The notes under the pieces: model-generated | What the model saw: only the letters and a program-made list of their open reading frames with translations | What the model was told of the DNA's origin: nothing | The model's database searches: none | Position numbers and translations under genes: made by a program | Shown here: positions 27,761-36,147 of the stretch, piece after piece | Layout of the letters: each line of letters starts with the position of its first letter | Numbering within the stretch: the first letter of the stretch is position 1 | Assembly: GCA_946611635.1 (NCBI GenBank) | Contig: CAMODW010000007.1 | Coordinates: forward strand, 1 to 39,743 | DNA: 39,743 nucleotides | Direction: 5' to 3' | From: an uncultured Bacillota bacterium | Lineage (GTDB): Bacteria > Bacillota_I > Bacilli_A > RF39 > UBA660

Positions 27761-28852
27761 TTATATATTATCTAATAGATTTGCAATATTTTCAAGTTCA
27801 TTTTTATACATATGAGCATATGTATTTAATGTAGTAGTTACTTTAGCATGACCTAACCATTTAGTAACTAGAGTTATACTTGATCCTTTATTAATTAATA
27901 AACTAGCACATGAGTGTCTAAAATCATGTATTCTTATTCTTTTAATATTAGCAATATCACAATATTTATTCTTTTTTACAGTAATTGTTGTTTCTGCTAG
28001 TGGACAAGTATTTCCGAAGACAAACCAAGTATCATTAAAATCTTTATATTTCATTTGTTCTAATTTATACCTATTTAATTGTTCTGATAATGTTTTAGGA
28101 AGGGGTAGTACTCTAGTACTATTTTTTGTTTTTGGTGTTGATATAACCCATTTATGACCTTTTAATTTGCATACTATATTTTTGTTTATTGATATAGTAT
28201 TATTTTCTAGATCAACATCATTCCAGGTTAATGCCATACATTCTCCTTTACGAAGTCCCATAAAGTATAATATATCAAAAAATAATTTCCATTTATTATC
28301 ATCTATAACTGAAGAAAACTGCATGTATTCATCATAAGTGTAAAAGTCCATTTCTTTTTTTAATTCCAGATTAGCATAATTTTCTACATATTTTAAAACA
28401 TTAGTAGAAGTATTATATAATTTACTAGAATAATTAATTAAAGTTCTGAATAATCCTAATATTTTATTTTTATATTGTGGAGTATATTCTAGTGTATCTA
28501 TGTAATACTTCCATTTCTTATATAAATTTAAGTCCATTTTATTTAATTCAATATTTTTAATTGGATCAAGATACTTAAAAAGAGTTGTATCTTTTAAAAG
28601 ACTTTGTGGTTTAACTTTATACTTTTTATTTTCAATATATTCCATAAAGACTTGATTAAATGTTATTTTACTGTATGAACTTAATTGGTTAATATTGATT
28701 CTATATTTTGCTTCTGCTATTTCTGCATCTTTTTTGTTTTTAAATTTAGGAGAAGAATAATCATGTATCTGTCCAAATATATCTTTATATTTAATTCTAA
28801 AATAAAATTGTCTTCCATCTTTTGTTATATTTTTAGTTTTATATATTGCCAT
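27761..28852 (-). CDS. int: tyrosine recombinase integrase
   Basis: 'IRIHDFRHSCASLLINKGSSITLVTKWLGHAKVTTTLNTYAHMY' catalytic motifs; N-terminal arm-binding domain. Confidence 0.95.
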   Translation of the reverse strand: MAIYKTKNITKDGRQFYFRIKYKDIFGQIHDYSSPKFKNKKDAEIAEAKYRININQLSSYSKITFNQVFMEYIENKKYKVKPQSLLKDTTLFKYLDPIKNIELNKMDLNLYKKWKYYIDTLEYTPQYKNKILGLFRTLINYSSKLYNTSTNVLKYVENYANLELKKEMDFYTYDEYMQFSSVIDDNKWKLFFDILYFMGLRKGECMALTWNDVDLENNTISINKNIVCKLKGHKWVISTPKTKNSTRVLPLPKTLSEQLNRYKLEQMKYKDFNDTWFVFGNTCPLAETTITVKKNKYCDIANIKRIRIHDFRHSCASLLINKGSSITLVTKWLGHAKVTTTLNTYAHMYKNELENIANLLDNI

Positions 28853-28866
28853 TTTAAACTCCTTTC

Positions 28867-28895
28867 TTGTAATAGGAATTTATCTATGCTATAAT
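28867..28895 (+). promoter_or_regulatory. promoter TTGTAA-17-TGCTATAAT
   Basis: -35 TTGTAA 28867-28872, extended -10 TGCTATAAT 28887-28895, spacer 17. Confidence 0.65.
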
Positions 28896-28901
28896 TAAGA
28901 C

Positions 28902-28981
28902 ATAGAAAATCCTATTCGTGTAGTGTTTTCTATATGGGTATAACCCAACCCTTACTCTTTGCAGAGAGTAGGGGATTTTTT
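28902..28981 (+). ncRNA. candidate ~80-nt sRNA divergent from integrase
   Basis: Starts at predicted +1 with ATAGAAAA/TTTTCTAT stem, then TGGGT ata ACCCA, then terminator CCCTTACTCT/AGAGTAGGGG + T run. Confidence 0.65.
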
Positions 28982-28982
28982 A

Positions 28983-29183
28983 TTACCATTTAAAAGTTGC
29001 TTTCATAAAAGCAAATAATAATCCTAAAATTATTGTAGTAATAAGTCCTAAAATTAATGATCCTATTATTCCAAATAATAATTCAGAATCGTAATTATTT
29101 ATGAAAATAATAAACCATATAACTGAAGATACTATAAATAAAAATATTGTACCTTCTTTTTGTGGTGTTAGTTTATTTTTCAT
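28983..29183 (-). CDS. small two-TM membrane protein
   Basis: ORF, hydrophobic. Confidence 0.6.
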   Translation of the reverse strand: MKNKLTPQKEGTIFLFIVSSVIWFIIFINNYDSELLFGIIGSLILGLITTIILGLLFAFMKATFKW

Positions 29184-29200
29184 TTTTTACTACCTCTTTA

Positions 29201-29326
29201 TTAATTCCCATAACCCTGACCTTTCCAACTTTTTCCTGTTTTAATTTTTTGTATAATTATTGCTATAGTACCAAGTATAAAAGCACTTCCAAAAATAATA
29301 CAACCTATTATTTCTAATAAACTCAT
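29201..29326 (-). CDS. 41-aa single-TM protein (MSLLEIIGCIIFGSAFILGTIAIIIQKIKTGKSWKGQGYGN)
   Basis: ORF missing from track; start overlaps repressor stop. Confidence 0.5.
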   Translation of the reverse strand: MSLLEIIGCIIFGSAFILGTIAIIIQKIKTGKSWKGQGYGN

Positions 29327-29673
29327 TTTTCCAACAACTCCTTATCAACTTCTTTTTTTCTTTGTTCTATTATAGTTTTGATTAAAATTCTATCATTATC
29401 TGTTAATATATTTTTGTTTTTAATAAATAACATTTCTAATTCATCAACAGTTTCTATAGTAGAATACAATAAATTCTTTTGAACCAAATCTCTTTCTGAT
29501 ACATTAAAAATATCAGATAATTTTAATAAGTCTAATGTAGTAGGATTTCTTTGACCTAGTTCCCATTTTCCAATTGTAGAATAATCCTTATTTAATTTTT
29601 TAGCAAGTTCTTGTTGTGTTAAACCATTTTGTATTCTTAAATGTTTTAAATTAGTATTAAAATAATTATCCAC
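29323..29673 (-). CDS. CI-like lysogeny repressor (HTH_3)
   Basis: 'NLKHLRIQNGLTQQELAKKLNKDYSTIGKWELGQRNPT'; GTG start 29673 with AAAGGAG RBS fits better than track start 29760, which would lie upstream of the promoter. Confidence 0.85.
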   Translation of the reverse strand: MDNYFNTNLKHLRIQNGLTQQELAKKLNKDYSTIGKWELGQRNPTTLDLLKLSDIFNVSERDLVQKNLLYSTIETVDELEMLFIKNKNILTDNDRILIKTIIEQRKKEVDKELLEK

Positions 29674-29695
29674 ATTTACAACTCCTTTCCCCTTA

Positions 29696-29724
29696 ATTAT
29701 AATATAAAAAAGACTACTTGTCAA
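29696..29724 (-). promoter_or_regulatory. repressor promoter, TTGACA-17-TATAAT
   Basis: Reverse strand TTGACAAGTAGTCTTTTTTATATTATAAT. Confidence 0.85.
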
Positions 29725-29753
29725 AAAAAATAAGACAAATAGGAAAAAAAGTA

Positions 29754-29782
29754 TTGACATAAGACTATTGGTCTTGTATAAT
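29754..29782 (+). promoter_or_regulatory. early lytic promoter, TTGACA-17-TATAAT, with palindromic operator in the spacer
   Basis: TTGACAtaagactattggtcttgTATAAT; AAGACtattgGTCTT at 29761-29775. Confidence 0.9.
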
Positions 29783-29805
29783 GGTGTTAGATAGGAGGAA
29801 AAGAT

Positions 29806-30042
29806 ATGTTATCATCTAGCATTATAAAAGGTATTAGAGTTAGTAAAAATTTAAGTCAAGAAGATGTTGGAAAGATGCTTGGTTTAAGCAGACAAAGATA
29901 TAATAGTTTAGAAAATAATTTATTACAAACTGATTTTACTTTTGTATTCAAATTATTAAAAATCTTAAAATTTAGTGAATCAGAAACTGATACTTTTTTT
30001 CATGCTTTAAGACAAGACTTAAAGTCTTATATAGAAAAATAA
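29806..30042 (+). CDS. Cro-like HTH regulator
   Basis: 'GIRVSKNLSQEDVGKMLGLSRQRYNSLENN', first gene of early operon. Confidence 0.8.
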   Translation: MLSSSIIKGIRVSKNLSQEDVGKMLGLSRQRYNSLENNLLQTDFTFVFKLLKILKFSESETDTFFHALRQDLKSYIEK

Positions 30043-30081
30043 TACTACTGCAATAGGTAATACGAATAGGAGGAATACTTT

Positions 30082-30285
30082 ATAAAAACAAGAGATGAAA
30101 TATTACAACAAGATTATATATCTGCAAAAGATTTAAGGATATTAATCAAAGGTCTAGGTATAAATAAAAGTGTTGAATATATAAAGATGATCCAGGAAGA
30201 AATGAAAAATAAAAATTATTTTATACCAGAGACTAGAGAATATCTTGCACTTACTAAATTAGTAAGAAAGAAATTTGGAATATAG
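30082..30285 (+). CDS. putative excisionase-like/small DNA-binding protein with non-canonical ATA start
   Basis: Open frame (I/M)KTRDEILQQDYISAKDLRILIKGLGINKSVEYIKMIQEEMKNKNYFIPETREYLALTKLVRKKFGI*, AGGAGG at 30068-30073, no ATG/GTG/TTG in frame at start. Confidence 0.5.
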   Translation: MKTRDEILQQDYISAKDLRILIKGLGINKSVEYIKMIQEEMKNKNYFIPETREYLALTKLVRKKFGI

Positions 30286-30297
30286 AAAGGAGTAAAT

Positions 30298-30510
30298 GTG
30301 AAAAGAAGAGTAAATAAAAAGAACTTAATTGTAATGCTATTGTTTGTACTTAGTATGAGTATTGTAGTAAATGATATTTTCTACTTATTCTTAAATATTG
30401 ATAAGACAGTAGGATTTACATTACTAGGATCAATAACATTTGTAGTAGCAGTAATAGTTGCACAATTAAGTCTAGATTATTTAGAAGACAAAATAAAAAG
30501 AGAAAGTTAG
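30298..30510 (+). CDS. small two-TM membrane protein
   Basis: GTG start with AAAGGAG RBS; hydrophobic. Confidence 0.65.
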   Translation: MKRRVNKKNLIVMLLFVLSMSIVVNDIFYLFLNIDKTVGFTLLGSITFVVAVIVAQLSLDYLEDKIKRES

Positions 30511-30599
30511 GTTATACAAAACTCTCTCTGAGTAAATTATAACATAATTCAGAGAGAAATGCTAGTAGTGGGGTTTTAAAAAAAATAACAGGAGGAGAA

Positions 30600-31349
30600 A
30601 TGTCAAAATATGATAAAGAAACAAAGTTTTATTGGTTACAACTAAAAGAAGATTTTTTTGAAGATGATGCTATTCAATGGTTAGAAGAACAAGAACCTAA
30701 TGGTAGAGATTATGCATACTTCTACTTAAAATTATGTTTAAAATCTTTAAAAAGTAATGGAATTCTTATTAGAGAAGTAGGAAACATATTAATACCTTAT
30801 GATAATAGAAAACTAGCAGAACTTACTAAAATGGATTTTGATACAGTTACTATTGCTATGGAGTTATTAAAAAAAATAGGACTAGTTGAAGTTTTAGAAA
30901 ATGGAGAAATATATATAACACAACTAGAAAATTTAATTGGATCAATTAGTAGAGGTGCATTAAAAAAGAAGCAACAAAGATTACTAAGTGGACAAATGGG
31001 TGGACAAATGTCCTACAAAGATAAAGATAAAGATAAAGTTAAAGTTAAATATAAAGAAGTAATAAGAAAAACTTTCTCTAAACCAACCATAGAAGAAATA
31101 GAACAATATTGCAAAGAGAGAAATAATGGTATTAATGCTAACACATTTTATGATTTTTACGAGAGTAAAGACTGGATGGTAGGAAAAAATAAAATGAAAG
31201 ACTGGAAAGCGTGTATAAGAACTTGGGAACAAAGAACAGATAAAAAGAAAATTGACTTACCTGAATGGACTAACAAAAAAATTGATGATGGAGTTTTAAC
31301 CATAGAAGAAGAAAAAGAATTAAATAAAATATTGGAGGAGTTTAAATGA
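30600..31349 (+). CDS. phage replisome organizer (N-terminal phage_rep_org type)
   Basis: 'KFYWLQLKEDFFEDDAIQWLEEQEPNGRDYAYFYLKLCLKSL'. Confidence 0.85.
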   Translation: MSKYDKETKFYWLQLKEDFFEDDAIQWLEEQEPNGRDYAYFYLKLCLKSLKSNGILIREVGNILIPYDNRKLAELTKMDFDTVTIAMELLKKIGLVEVLENGEIYITQLENLIGSISRGALKKKQQRLLSGQMGGQMSYKDKDKDKVKVKYKEVIRKTFSKPTIEEIEQYCKERNNGINANTFYDFYESKDWMVGKNKMKDWKACIRTWEQRTDKKKIDLPEWTNKKIDDGVLTIEEEKELNKILEEFK

Positions 31350-31558
31350 GTCAAAAAGAAATGATTTTAAAACATTTAGAAGATTTTGGAAGTATAACAA
31401 CATGGGAAGCATACAAAGAATATGGAATCACAAGATTATCAGATAGAATTTACACATTAAGAAAAATATATGTAATAACAGACGAATGGGAATATGGAAC
31501 AAATAGATATGGTAAAGAAATAAGATGGAAAAAATATATATTGGAGGGAATTAAATAA
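31346..31558 (+). CDS. small winged-helix/HTH protein
   Basis: 'MILKHLEDFGSITTWEAYKEYGITRLSDRIYTLRK'. Confidence 0.7.
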   Translation: MSQKEMILKHLEDFGSITTWEAYKEYGITRLSDRIYTLRKIYVITDEWEYGTNRYGKEIRWKKYILEGIK

Positions 31559-32124
31559 TGGAAAAAACAATTAAGAAAAATCAAACTGCTAAGATACCAA
31601 CAAAGAGTGGTAAAGAATATTCATATCAATATGTGGATATAGCACAAATACATGAGTACTTAGAAAGTGTTAAATGTAGTTACTATCAATACATAGAAAG
31701 AATTGATGGAGATGACTATATAATGACAGTTCCGATCATAGAAGGAACAGAACAACCAGTAAGAAGAGGATGTAGAGTTGTAGATGCAACATTGTATGGA
31801 AGTGATAATCCTGCACAAAAACAGGGAAGTGCATTAACTTATGCAAGAAGATATAGTTTATTAATGGCATTTGGGTTAGCAACTGAAGATGATGATGCAC
31901 AAAGTTTAAATAAAAGAACAACAACAAAGACAACACAAAGTAATGGGAAAGCAACTCCTGCACAATTAAAATTATTAGAACAATGGTATAAGGGAGATAA
32001 GTTACAAGAGTTACTGGATAAAAATGAAATTGATAAATTAGAAGATTTACCAATAGGTAAAGCAAGTGAAATTATAAAATTTGTTACTAGTAAACAAAAA
32101 GAAAAGGAGAATACTAATGAATAA
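31558..32124 (+). CDS. ERF-family single-strand annealing protein
   Basis: 'SGKEYSYQYVDIAQI...GSALTYARRYSLLMAFGLATEDDDA'. Confidence 0.9.
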   Translation: MEKTIKKNQTAKIPTKSGKEYSYQYVDIAQIHEYLESVKCSYYQYIERIDGDDYIMTVPIIEGTEQPVRRGCRVVDATLYGSDNPAQKQGSALTYARRYSLLMAFGLATEDDDAQSLNKRTTTKTTQSNGKATPAQLKLLEQWYKGDKLQELLDKNEIDKLEDLPIGKASEIIKFVTSKQKEKENTNE

Positions 32125-32473
32125 TTTAATTAATAAAAATAATGAATTAAGTTTAGATATTTGCAAGAAAATTGCAGAAAATGAACTTAAATTAAAAATA
32201 ATGCAAGAACAAAATAAAAAGTTTAAAGAACAATTGCTTATTGAAATGGAAGAAAGAGGTATTAAAAAAATAGAAAATGACTACTTATTACTTTCTTACA
32301 TTGAACCTACAGATAGAGAAACATTTGATAGTAAAGCATTAAAGGAAGATGATCAAGACACATATGACAAATATGTAAAAATGTCTCCAGTTAAATCAAG
32401 TGTAAGAATAAAAGTTAAAGATTTTACTGAAGCAGAAGAAAAATTAAATCAAATAAAGGAAATATTAGATTAA
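32117..32473 (+). CDS. hypothetical recombination-module protein
   Basis: ORF between ERF and nuclease; likely start ATG 32117 with AAAGGAG. Confidence 0.65.
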   Translation: MNNLINKNNELSLDICKKIAENELKLKIMQEQNKKFKEQLLIEMEERGIKKIENDYLLLSYIEPTDRETFDSKALKEDDQDTYDKYVKMSPVKSSVRIKVKDFTEAEEKLNQIKEILD

Positions 32474-33063
32474 TGGAAACATGGGAAATAAAAGGACACA
32501 TACTAGAATACATAGATGAAACACATCAATATTTAGTAGATGGTATATGTGTACCTAGTATTACTCAAATATTAAAAGTTAAATTTGGTAAGAAGTATGA
32601 AGGTATAGATGAAGCAATATTAAAAAAGGCATCAGAAAAAGGAACTAGAGTACATGAAGCAATTGAAAACTATGAAAAGTTAAAGTTGGAAGATGTAACT
32701 TGTAGAGAATTGAAAGACTATAAGTTCTTAAAGAAACAATACAAGTTTGAATGCTTAGATAATGAAGTTCCGATAATATTATTCAAAGACAATGAACCTA
32801 TATCTGCAGGAAGATTAGATTTAGTTCTAGAAATGGATAAGGAAATGGGATTAGGAGATATTAAAAGAACTTCAACTCTAGACAAAGAATACTTAGGTTA
32901 TCAACTTAACTTATACAGGATAGGATATAAACAAAGTTATGATCAAGAAGCAAAGTTCTTAAAGGGAATACATTTAAGAGATGGTGTAAGAAAATTTGTA
33001 AATATACCTATCAATGAAGAACTAGTCATGGAACTAGTAGAAAAATATATGGAGGAAGTATGA
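32473..33063 (+). CDS. PD-(D/E)XK (RecB/Cas4-like) nuclease
   Basis: 'SAGRLDLVLEMDKEMGLGDIKRTSTLDKEYLGYQLNLYRIGY'. Confidence 0.8.
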   Translation: METWEIKGHILEYIDETHQYLVDGICVPSITQILKVKFGKKYEGIDEAILKKASEKGTRVHEAIENYEKLKLEDVTCRELKDYKFLKKQYKFECLDNEVPIILFKDNEPISAGRLDLVLEMDKEMGLGDIKRTSTLDKEYLGYQLNLYRIGYKQSYDQEAKFLKGIHLRDGVRKFVNIPINEELVMELVEKYMEEV

Positions 33064-33245
33064 AAGAAGAAATTAAAGAAGAAAATTTACAAGAAGAAGT
33101 TAATAAAATAGTTGATGGTTTAATAATAATGCAAATTGGAAAGTTAGAACATGATTTAAACAGGATGCATACAATGTTAGTTGCTACAAATATAGCATTG
33201 TTATTAGTAACAATATGTGTATTAGTTATTAGAATTGGAGGATAG
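33060..33245 (+). CDS. small single-TM protein
   Basis: C-terminal hydrophobic segment. Confidence 0.6.
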   Translation: MKEEIKEENLQEEVNKIVDGLIIMQIGKLEHDLNRMHTMLVATNIALLLVTICVLVIRIGG

Positions 33246-33247
33246 AA

Positions 33248-33685
33248 ATGAATAGTGTAAGTTTAGTAGGAAGAATAACTAAAGATATTGAATTAAGATA
33301 TACAGAAAGTGGAATTGCATGTGTATCATTAACCATAGCAATAAATAATGGTAAGGATCAAGATGGTAATGAAAGACCTGCAGACTTTCCAAGAGTATAT
33401 GTTTATGATAAACAAGCAGAGAATGTAGATAAATATTGTCATAAAGGAAGTTTAATAGCAGTATCTGGAAGATTAAAAACTAGAAGTTGGGATAAAGATG
33501 ATGGAACAAAAGGTTATGAAACATATGTTAGAGCAAATAATATTCAATTTTTAGATAGCAAAAAAGAAGGAACTCCATTACCTGAACCTGAATTTGCATC
33601 AACTGAAGTTAAAGAAGAAACAACAGATGCATTTCAAGATTTTGCAGATACAGTAGAAATATCATCTGAAGATTTACCTTTTTAG
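33248..33685 (+). CDS. ssb: single-stranded DNA-binding protein
   Basis: 'MNSVSLVGRITKDIELRYTESGIACVSLTIAINN' and acidic C-terminus EDLPF. Confidence 0.95.
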   Translation: MNSVSLVGRITKDIELRYTESGIACVSLTIAINNGKDQDGNERPADFPRVYVYDKQAENVDKYCHKGSLIAVSGRLKTRSWDKDDGTKGYETYVRANNIQFLDSKKEGTPLPEPEFASTEVKEETTDAFQDFADTVEISSEDLPF

Positions 33686-34132
33686 GTGGTAGTTATGACA
33701 GGAAAACCTGAATCAATAATTCAATGGTTATTTATGCAAGATAGAGATAAAACATTTGAAATAAAAGAACAAAAGAAAAAAAGGTCTCTATCACAAAATA
33801 GTTATGCATGGGAATTAATAACTAATATAGGAAATGAATTAAGAAAATCAAAAGAAGAAGTGTATTTACAGATGTTAAAAGATTATGGTCAAAGAGAAGT
33901 AGTAAGTATGCTTTCTTCTATAAATCCTACAGGATATTTTAAATACTATGAAGAAATAGGAACAGGAATGGTTAATGATAAAGAATTTACACATTATCAC
34001 ATATTCAAAGGGAGTAGTGAATATGACTCTAAAGAAATGTCTATATTCATAGATGGGATAGTACAGGAAGCACAACAATTAGGAATAGAAACTCTTACTC
34101 CTGATGAAATAACAAGAATGAGGTTAGTATGA
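33686..34132 (+). CDS. NinB-like recombination protein
   Basis: 'KKKRSLSQNSYAWELITNIGNELRKSKEEVYLQMLKDYG'. Confidence 0.65.
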   Translation: MVVMTGKPESIIQWLFMQDRDKTFEIKEQKKKRSLSQNSYAWELITNIGNELRKSKEEVYLQMLKDYGQREVVSMLSSINPTGYFKYYEEIGTGMVNDKEFTHYHIFKGSSEYDSKEMSIFIDGIVQEAQQLGIETLTPDEITRMRLV

Positions 34133-34341
34133 TAGATGAAATTTTAAGTTTAGAAACTGCAAAGAAATTAGCAGATTATGACAAATTAAAAGAAGAATAT
34201 GTACAAAAATGTAGAGAAGTAAGAAAGTTGAAGTCTGATTTAAAAGAAGTAAGAGCAAATTGGATTCATGCAACAAGAATGGTAATTGAAAAGAAGAGGA
34301 TAATTAGTGAGTTGGAAAAAGAAATCAAAAAGAAGGTATAG
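34129..34341 (+). CDS. coiled-coil hypothetical protein
   Basis: ORF in early operon. Confidence 0.55.
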   Translation: MIDEILSLETAKKLADYDKLKEEYVQKCREVRKLKSDLKEVRANWIHATRMVIEKKRIISELEKEIKKKV

Positions 34342-34360
34342 ATACTATGAAGACAAATTA

Positions 34361-34537
34361 ATGAATGCATTTAATAAACTAAGGTATCAATGCAAAAAAT
34401 GTGGACATAAATCAACTATTCCTACTAACAGTGATAAAGGAGTTTGTTACTGGTGTGGTAGATACATATTCAGAAATGAAAAAGATGAATTCAAATATAG
34501 ATTTAATTCTATAAAGAAAAGGAAGGATGATGAATAA
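34361..34537 (+). CDS. zinc-ribbon small protein
   Basis: 'CKKCGHKSTIPTNSDKGVCYWCG'; start uncertain (34307 GTG or 34361 ATG). Confidence 0.6.
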   Translation: MNAFNKLRYQCKKCGHKSTIPTNSDKGVCYWCGRYIFRNEKDEFKYRFNSIKKRKDDE

Positions 34538-34539
34538 GA

Positions 34540-34728
34540 ATGGGTGTTGGAGAATTTTTAATTAAATTATGTTGGTGTTTTATATTTTTCTATATATTCA
34601 AAAATACATTTAAGTTAATAGATTTTTGTATAAAGGATTATAAATTAAAAGAAACAATAGAAACTGAAATATCAACTGAAATTGACAAAGAAGAATTTGA
34701 TACTAGTGATTTTGAAAATATTAGATAA
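34540..34728 (+). CDS. small single-TM protein
   Basis: ORF, hydrophobic N-terminus. Confidence 0.55.
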   Translation: MGVGEFLIKLCWCFIFFYIFKNTFKLIDFCIKDYKLKETIETEISTEIDKEEFDTSDFENIR

Positions 34729-34737
34729 GGAGTAAAA

Positions 34738-34998
34738 ATGAAAAAGAAAAGAAAAAAACAATTAAAAACATACGAATTAGATGAAAAATGGGGATATGTA
34801 ATTGTAGGTTTATTGATCATATTTATCACTATAATGGTATGGGTATTAATCAATGTAGTAAAGGCAAATAGAATAACATATACATACTACAAAGAAGATA
34901 AAAAAGGTATAAGTAAAGAATGTTATACAACAGATGATCAAGAACATATGTGTTTAATAGGAGATAACTACATTTGGGTAGATAGTTACCACGATTAA
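34738..34998 (+). CDS. single-TM protein
   Basis: ORF with AAGGAG RBS. Confidence 0.6.
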   Translation: MKKKRKKQLKTYELDEKWGYVIVGLLIIFITIMVWVLINVVKANRITYTYYKEDKKGISKECYTTDDQEHMCLIGDNYIWVDSYHD

Positions 34999-35009
34999 GG
35001 AGAATAATT

Positions 35010-35330
35010 ATGAAAGTAATAGATTTATTAAATAAAATAGCAAATGGAGAAGAATTACCAAAAGTAATTAAATATGAAAATAGAATTTTATATTTAGAAG
35101 ATGAAGCAGATGAATATCCACCAACATTTAATTATTATGACAAAGATGGAAATAATGCTTTATTTGAGGGTTGGATAGGTCAATATCTAAATGATGAAGT
35201 AGAAATAATAGAAGAAAATAAAGAAATAGAAAAGATAACAAATATAGGTAGATTTACTAGAAACCAAAAAAAGTTAGCACATAAAATCAATGAACTAATA
35301 GATAAAGTAAATGAATTAGATAAGAGGTAA
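35010..35330 (+). CDS. hypothetical early phage protein
   Basis: ORF with AAGGAG RBS. Confidence 0.6.
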   Translation: MKVIDLLNKIANGEELPKVIKYENRILYLEDEADEYPPTFNYYDKDGNNALFEGWIGQYLNDEVEIIEENKEIEKITNIGRFTRNQKKLAHKINELIDKVNELDKR

Positions 35331-35334
35331 TAAG

Positions 35335-35511
35335 ATGAAAAAAACGAGATTATTTAATAATGAATTTTATTTAACAATAATATTTATAATATTATGTTGT
35401 ATAGGAATGATTTTATTTAGTAATTGGAGAAAAGATAAATGTTTAAAAAATGGTGGAAAAGTTATAGAAACTAATTTTGGCATAATGGAAAAATGTGTTA
35501 TAGGAGAATAA
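35335..35511 (+). CDS. 58-aa single-TM protein
   Basis: MKKTRLFNNEFYLTIIFIILCCIGMILFSNWRKDKCLKNGGKVIETNFGIMEKCVIGE; missing from track. Confidence 0.5.
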   Translation: MKKTRLFNNEFYLTIIFIILCCIGMILFSNWRKDKCLKNGGKVIETNFGIMEKCVIGE

Positions 35512-35512
35512 G

Positions 35513-35692
35513 ATGAAAAAAATATTATTTAAAATAGGAAAGTTTTTTGATAAATATTTAGGTTGGCATAAGTGTAATAAGGAAGAATTTGATGGTGTAA
35601 GTTATATAGGACATTGTAAATATTGTGGAGTAAGATGTTTACAAGATAGTCAAGGAAATTGGTTTAATCCTGAAGAATATAGGAGTAAATAA
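35513..35692 (+). CDS. 59-aa Cys-containing (zinc-binding?) protein
   Basis: MKKILFKIGKFFDKYLGWHKCNKEEFDGVSYIGHCKYCGVRCLQDSQGNWFNPEEYRSK; missing from track. Confidence 0.5.
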   Translation: MKKILFKIGKFFDKYLGWHKCNKEEFDGVSYIGHCKYCGVRCLQDSQGNWFNPEEYRSK

Positions 35693-36018
35693 TGAAAGAT
35701 GAAATAAAAAAAATAAATATAAGTTTTCCTGGTCAAATATTAGATTATGTAGATACAAAAGAACATTTATTAGAATTATATGATTTCATAACTAATTTAC
35801 AAGAAAAATTAGAAGTATCAGAAACTAATGAAGAAACATATAGATTAGAAATGTTAGATATAACTAAATGTTTAGGTTTAGATGAAGACACAATATTTGA
35901 TGAAGTAAAAGAAAAAGCAACTAATTTACAAGAAGAAAACGAAAGATTAAAAAACAAGATAGAAGAAGCAATAAAAAAGTTAGAAATAATAATGTCTAAT
36001 GCAGGTATATATTTTTAA
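35692..36018 (+). CDS. coiled-coil early protein
   Basis: ORF, 'LQEENERLKNKIEEAIKKLEII'. Confidence 0.6.
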   Translation: MKDEIKKINISFPGQILDYVDTKEHLLELYDFITNLQEKLEVSETNEETYRLEMLDITKCLGLDEDTIFDEVKEKATNLQEENERLKNKIEEAIKKLEIIMSNAGIYF

Positions 36019-36030
36019 AAGGAGAAGATA

Positions 36031-36147
36031 ATGAGTAAAATATGTAGTTATAGTTGTGAACATAACAAAGGTGGAGTATGTCAAATAACAGGTTGTATTT
36101 ATAAAGTTATTATTACTACCACAACAAAAGGAAGTGATAAAGAGTGA
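36031..36147 (+). CDS. 38-aa Cys-rich protein (MSKICSYSCEHNKGGVCQITGCIYKVIITTTTKGSDKE)
   Basis: AGGAGA RBS; missing from track; first of GTGA-coupled array. Confidence 0.5.
   Translation: MSKICSYSCEHNKGGVCQITGCIYKVIITTTTKGSDKE

Noticed and set aside
29666-29674. Perfect DnaA box TTATCCACA
   Set aside because: Single copy at the repressor start codon; about one such hit is expected by chance in an AT-rich window this size
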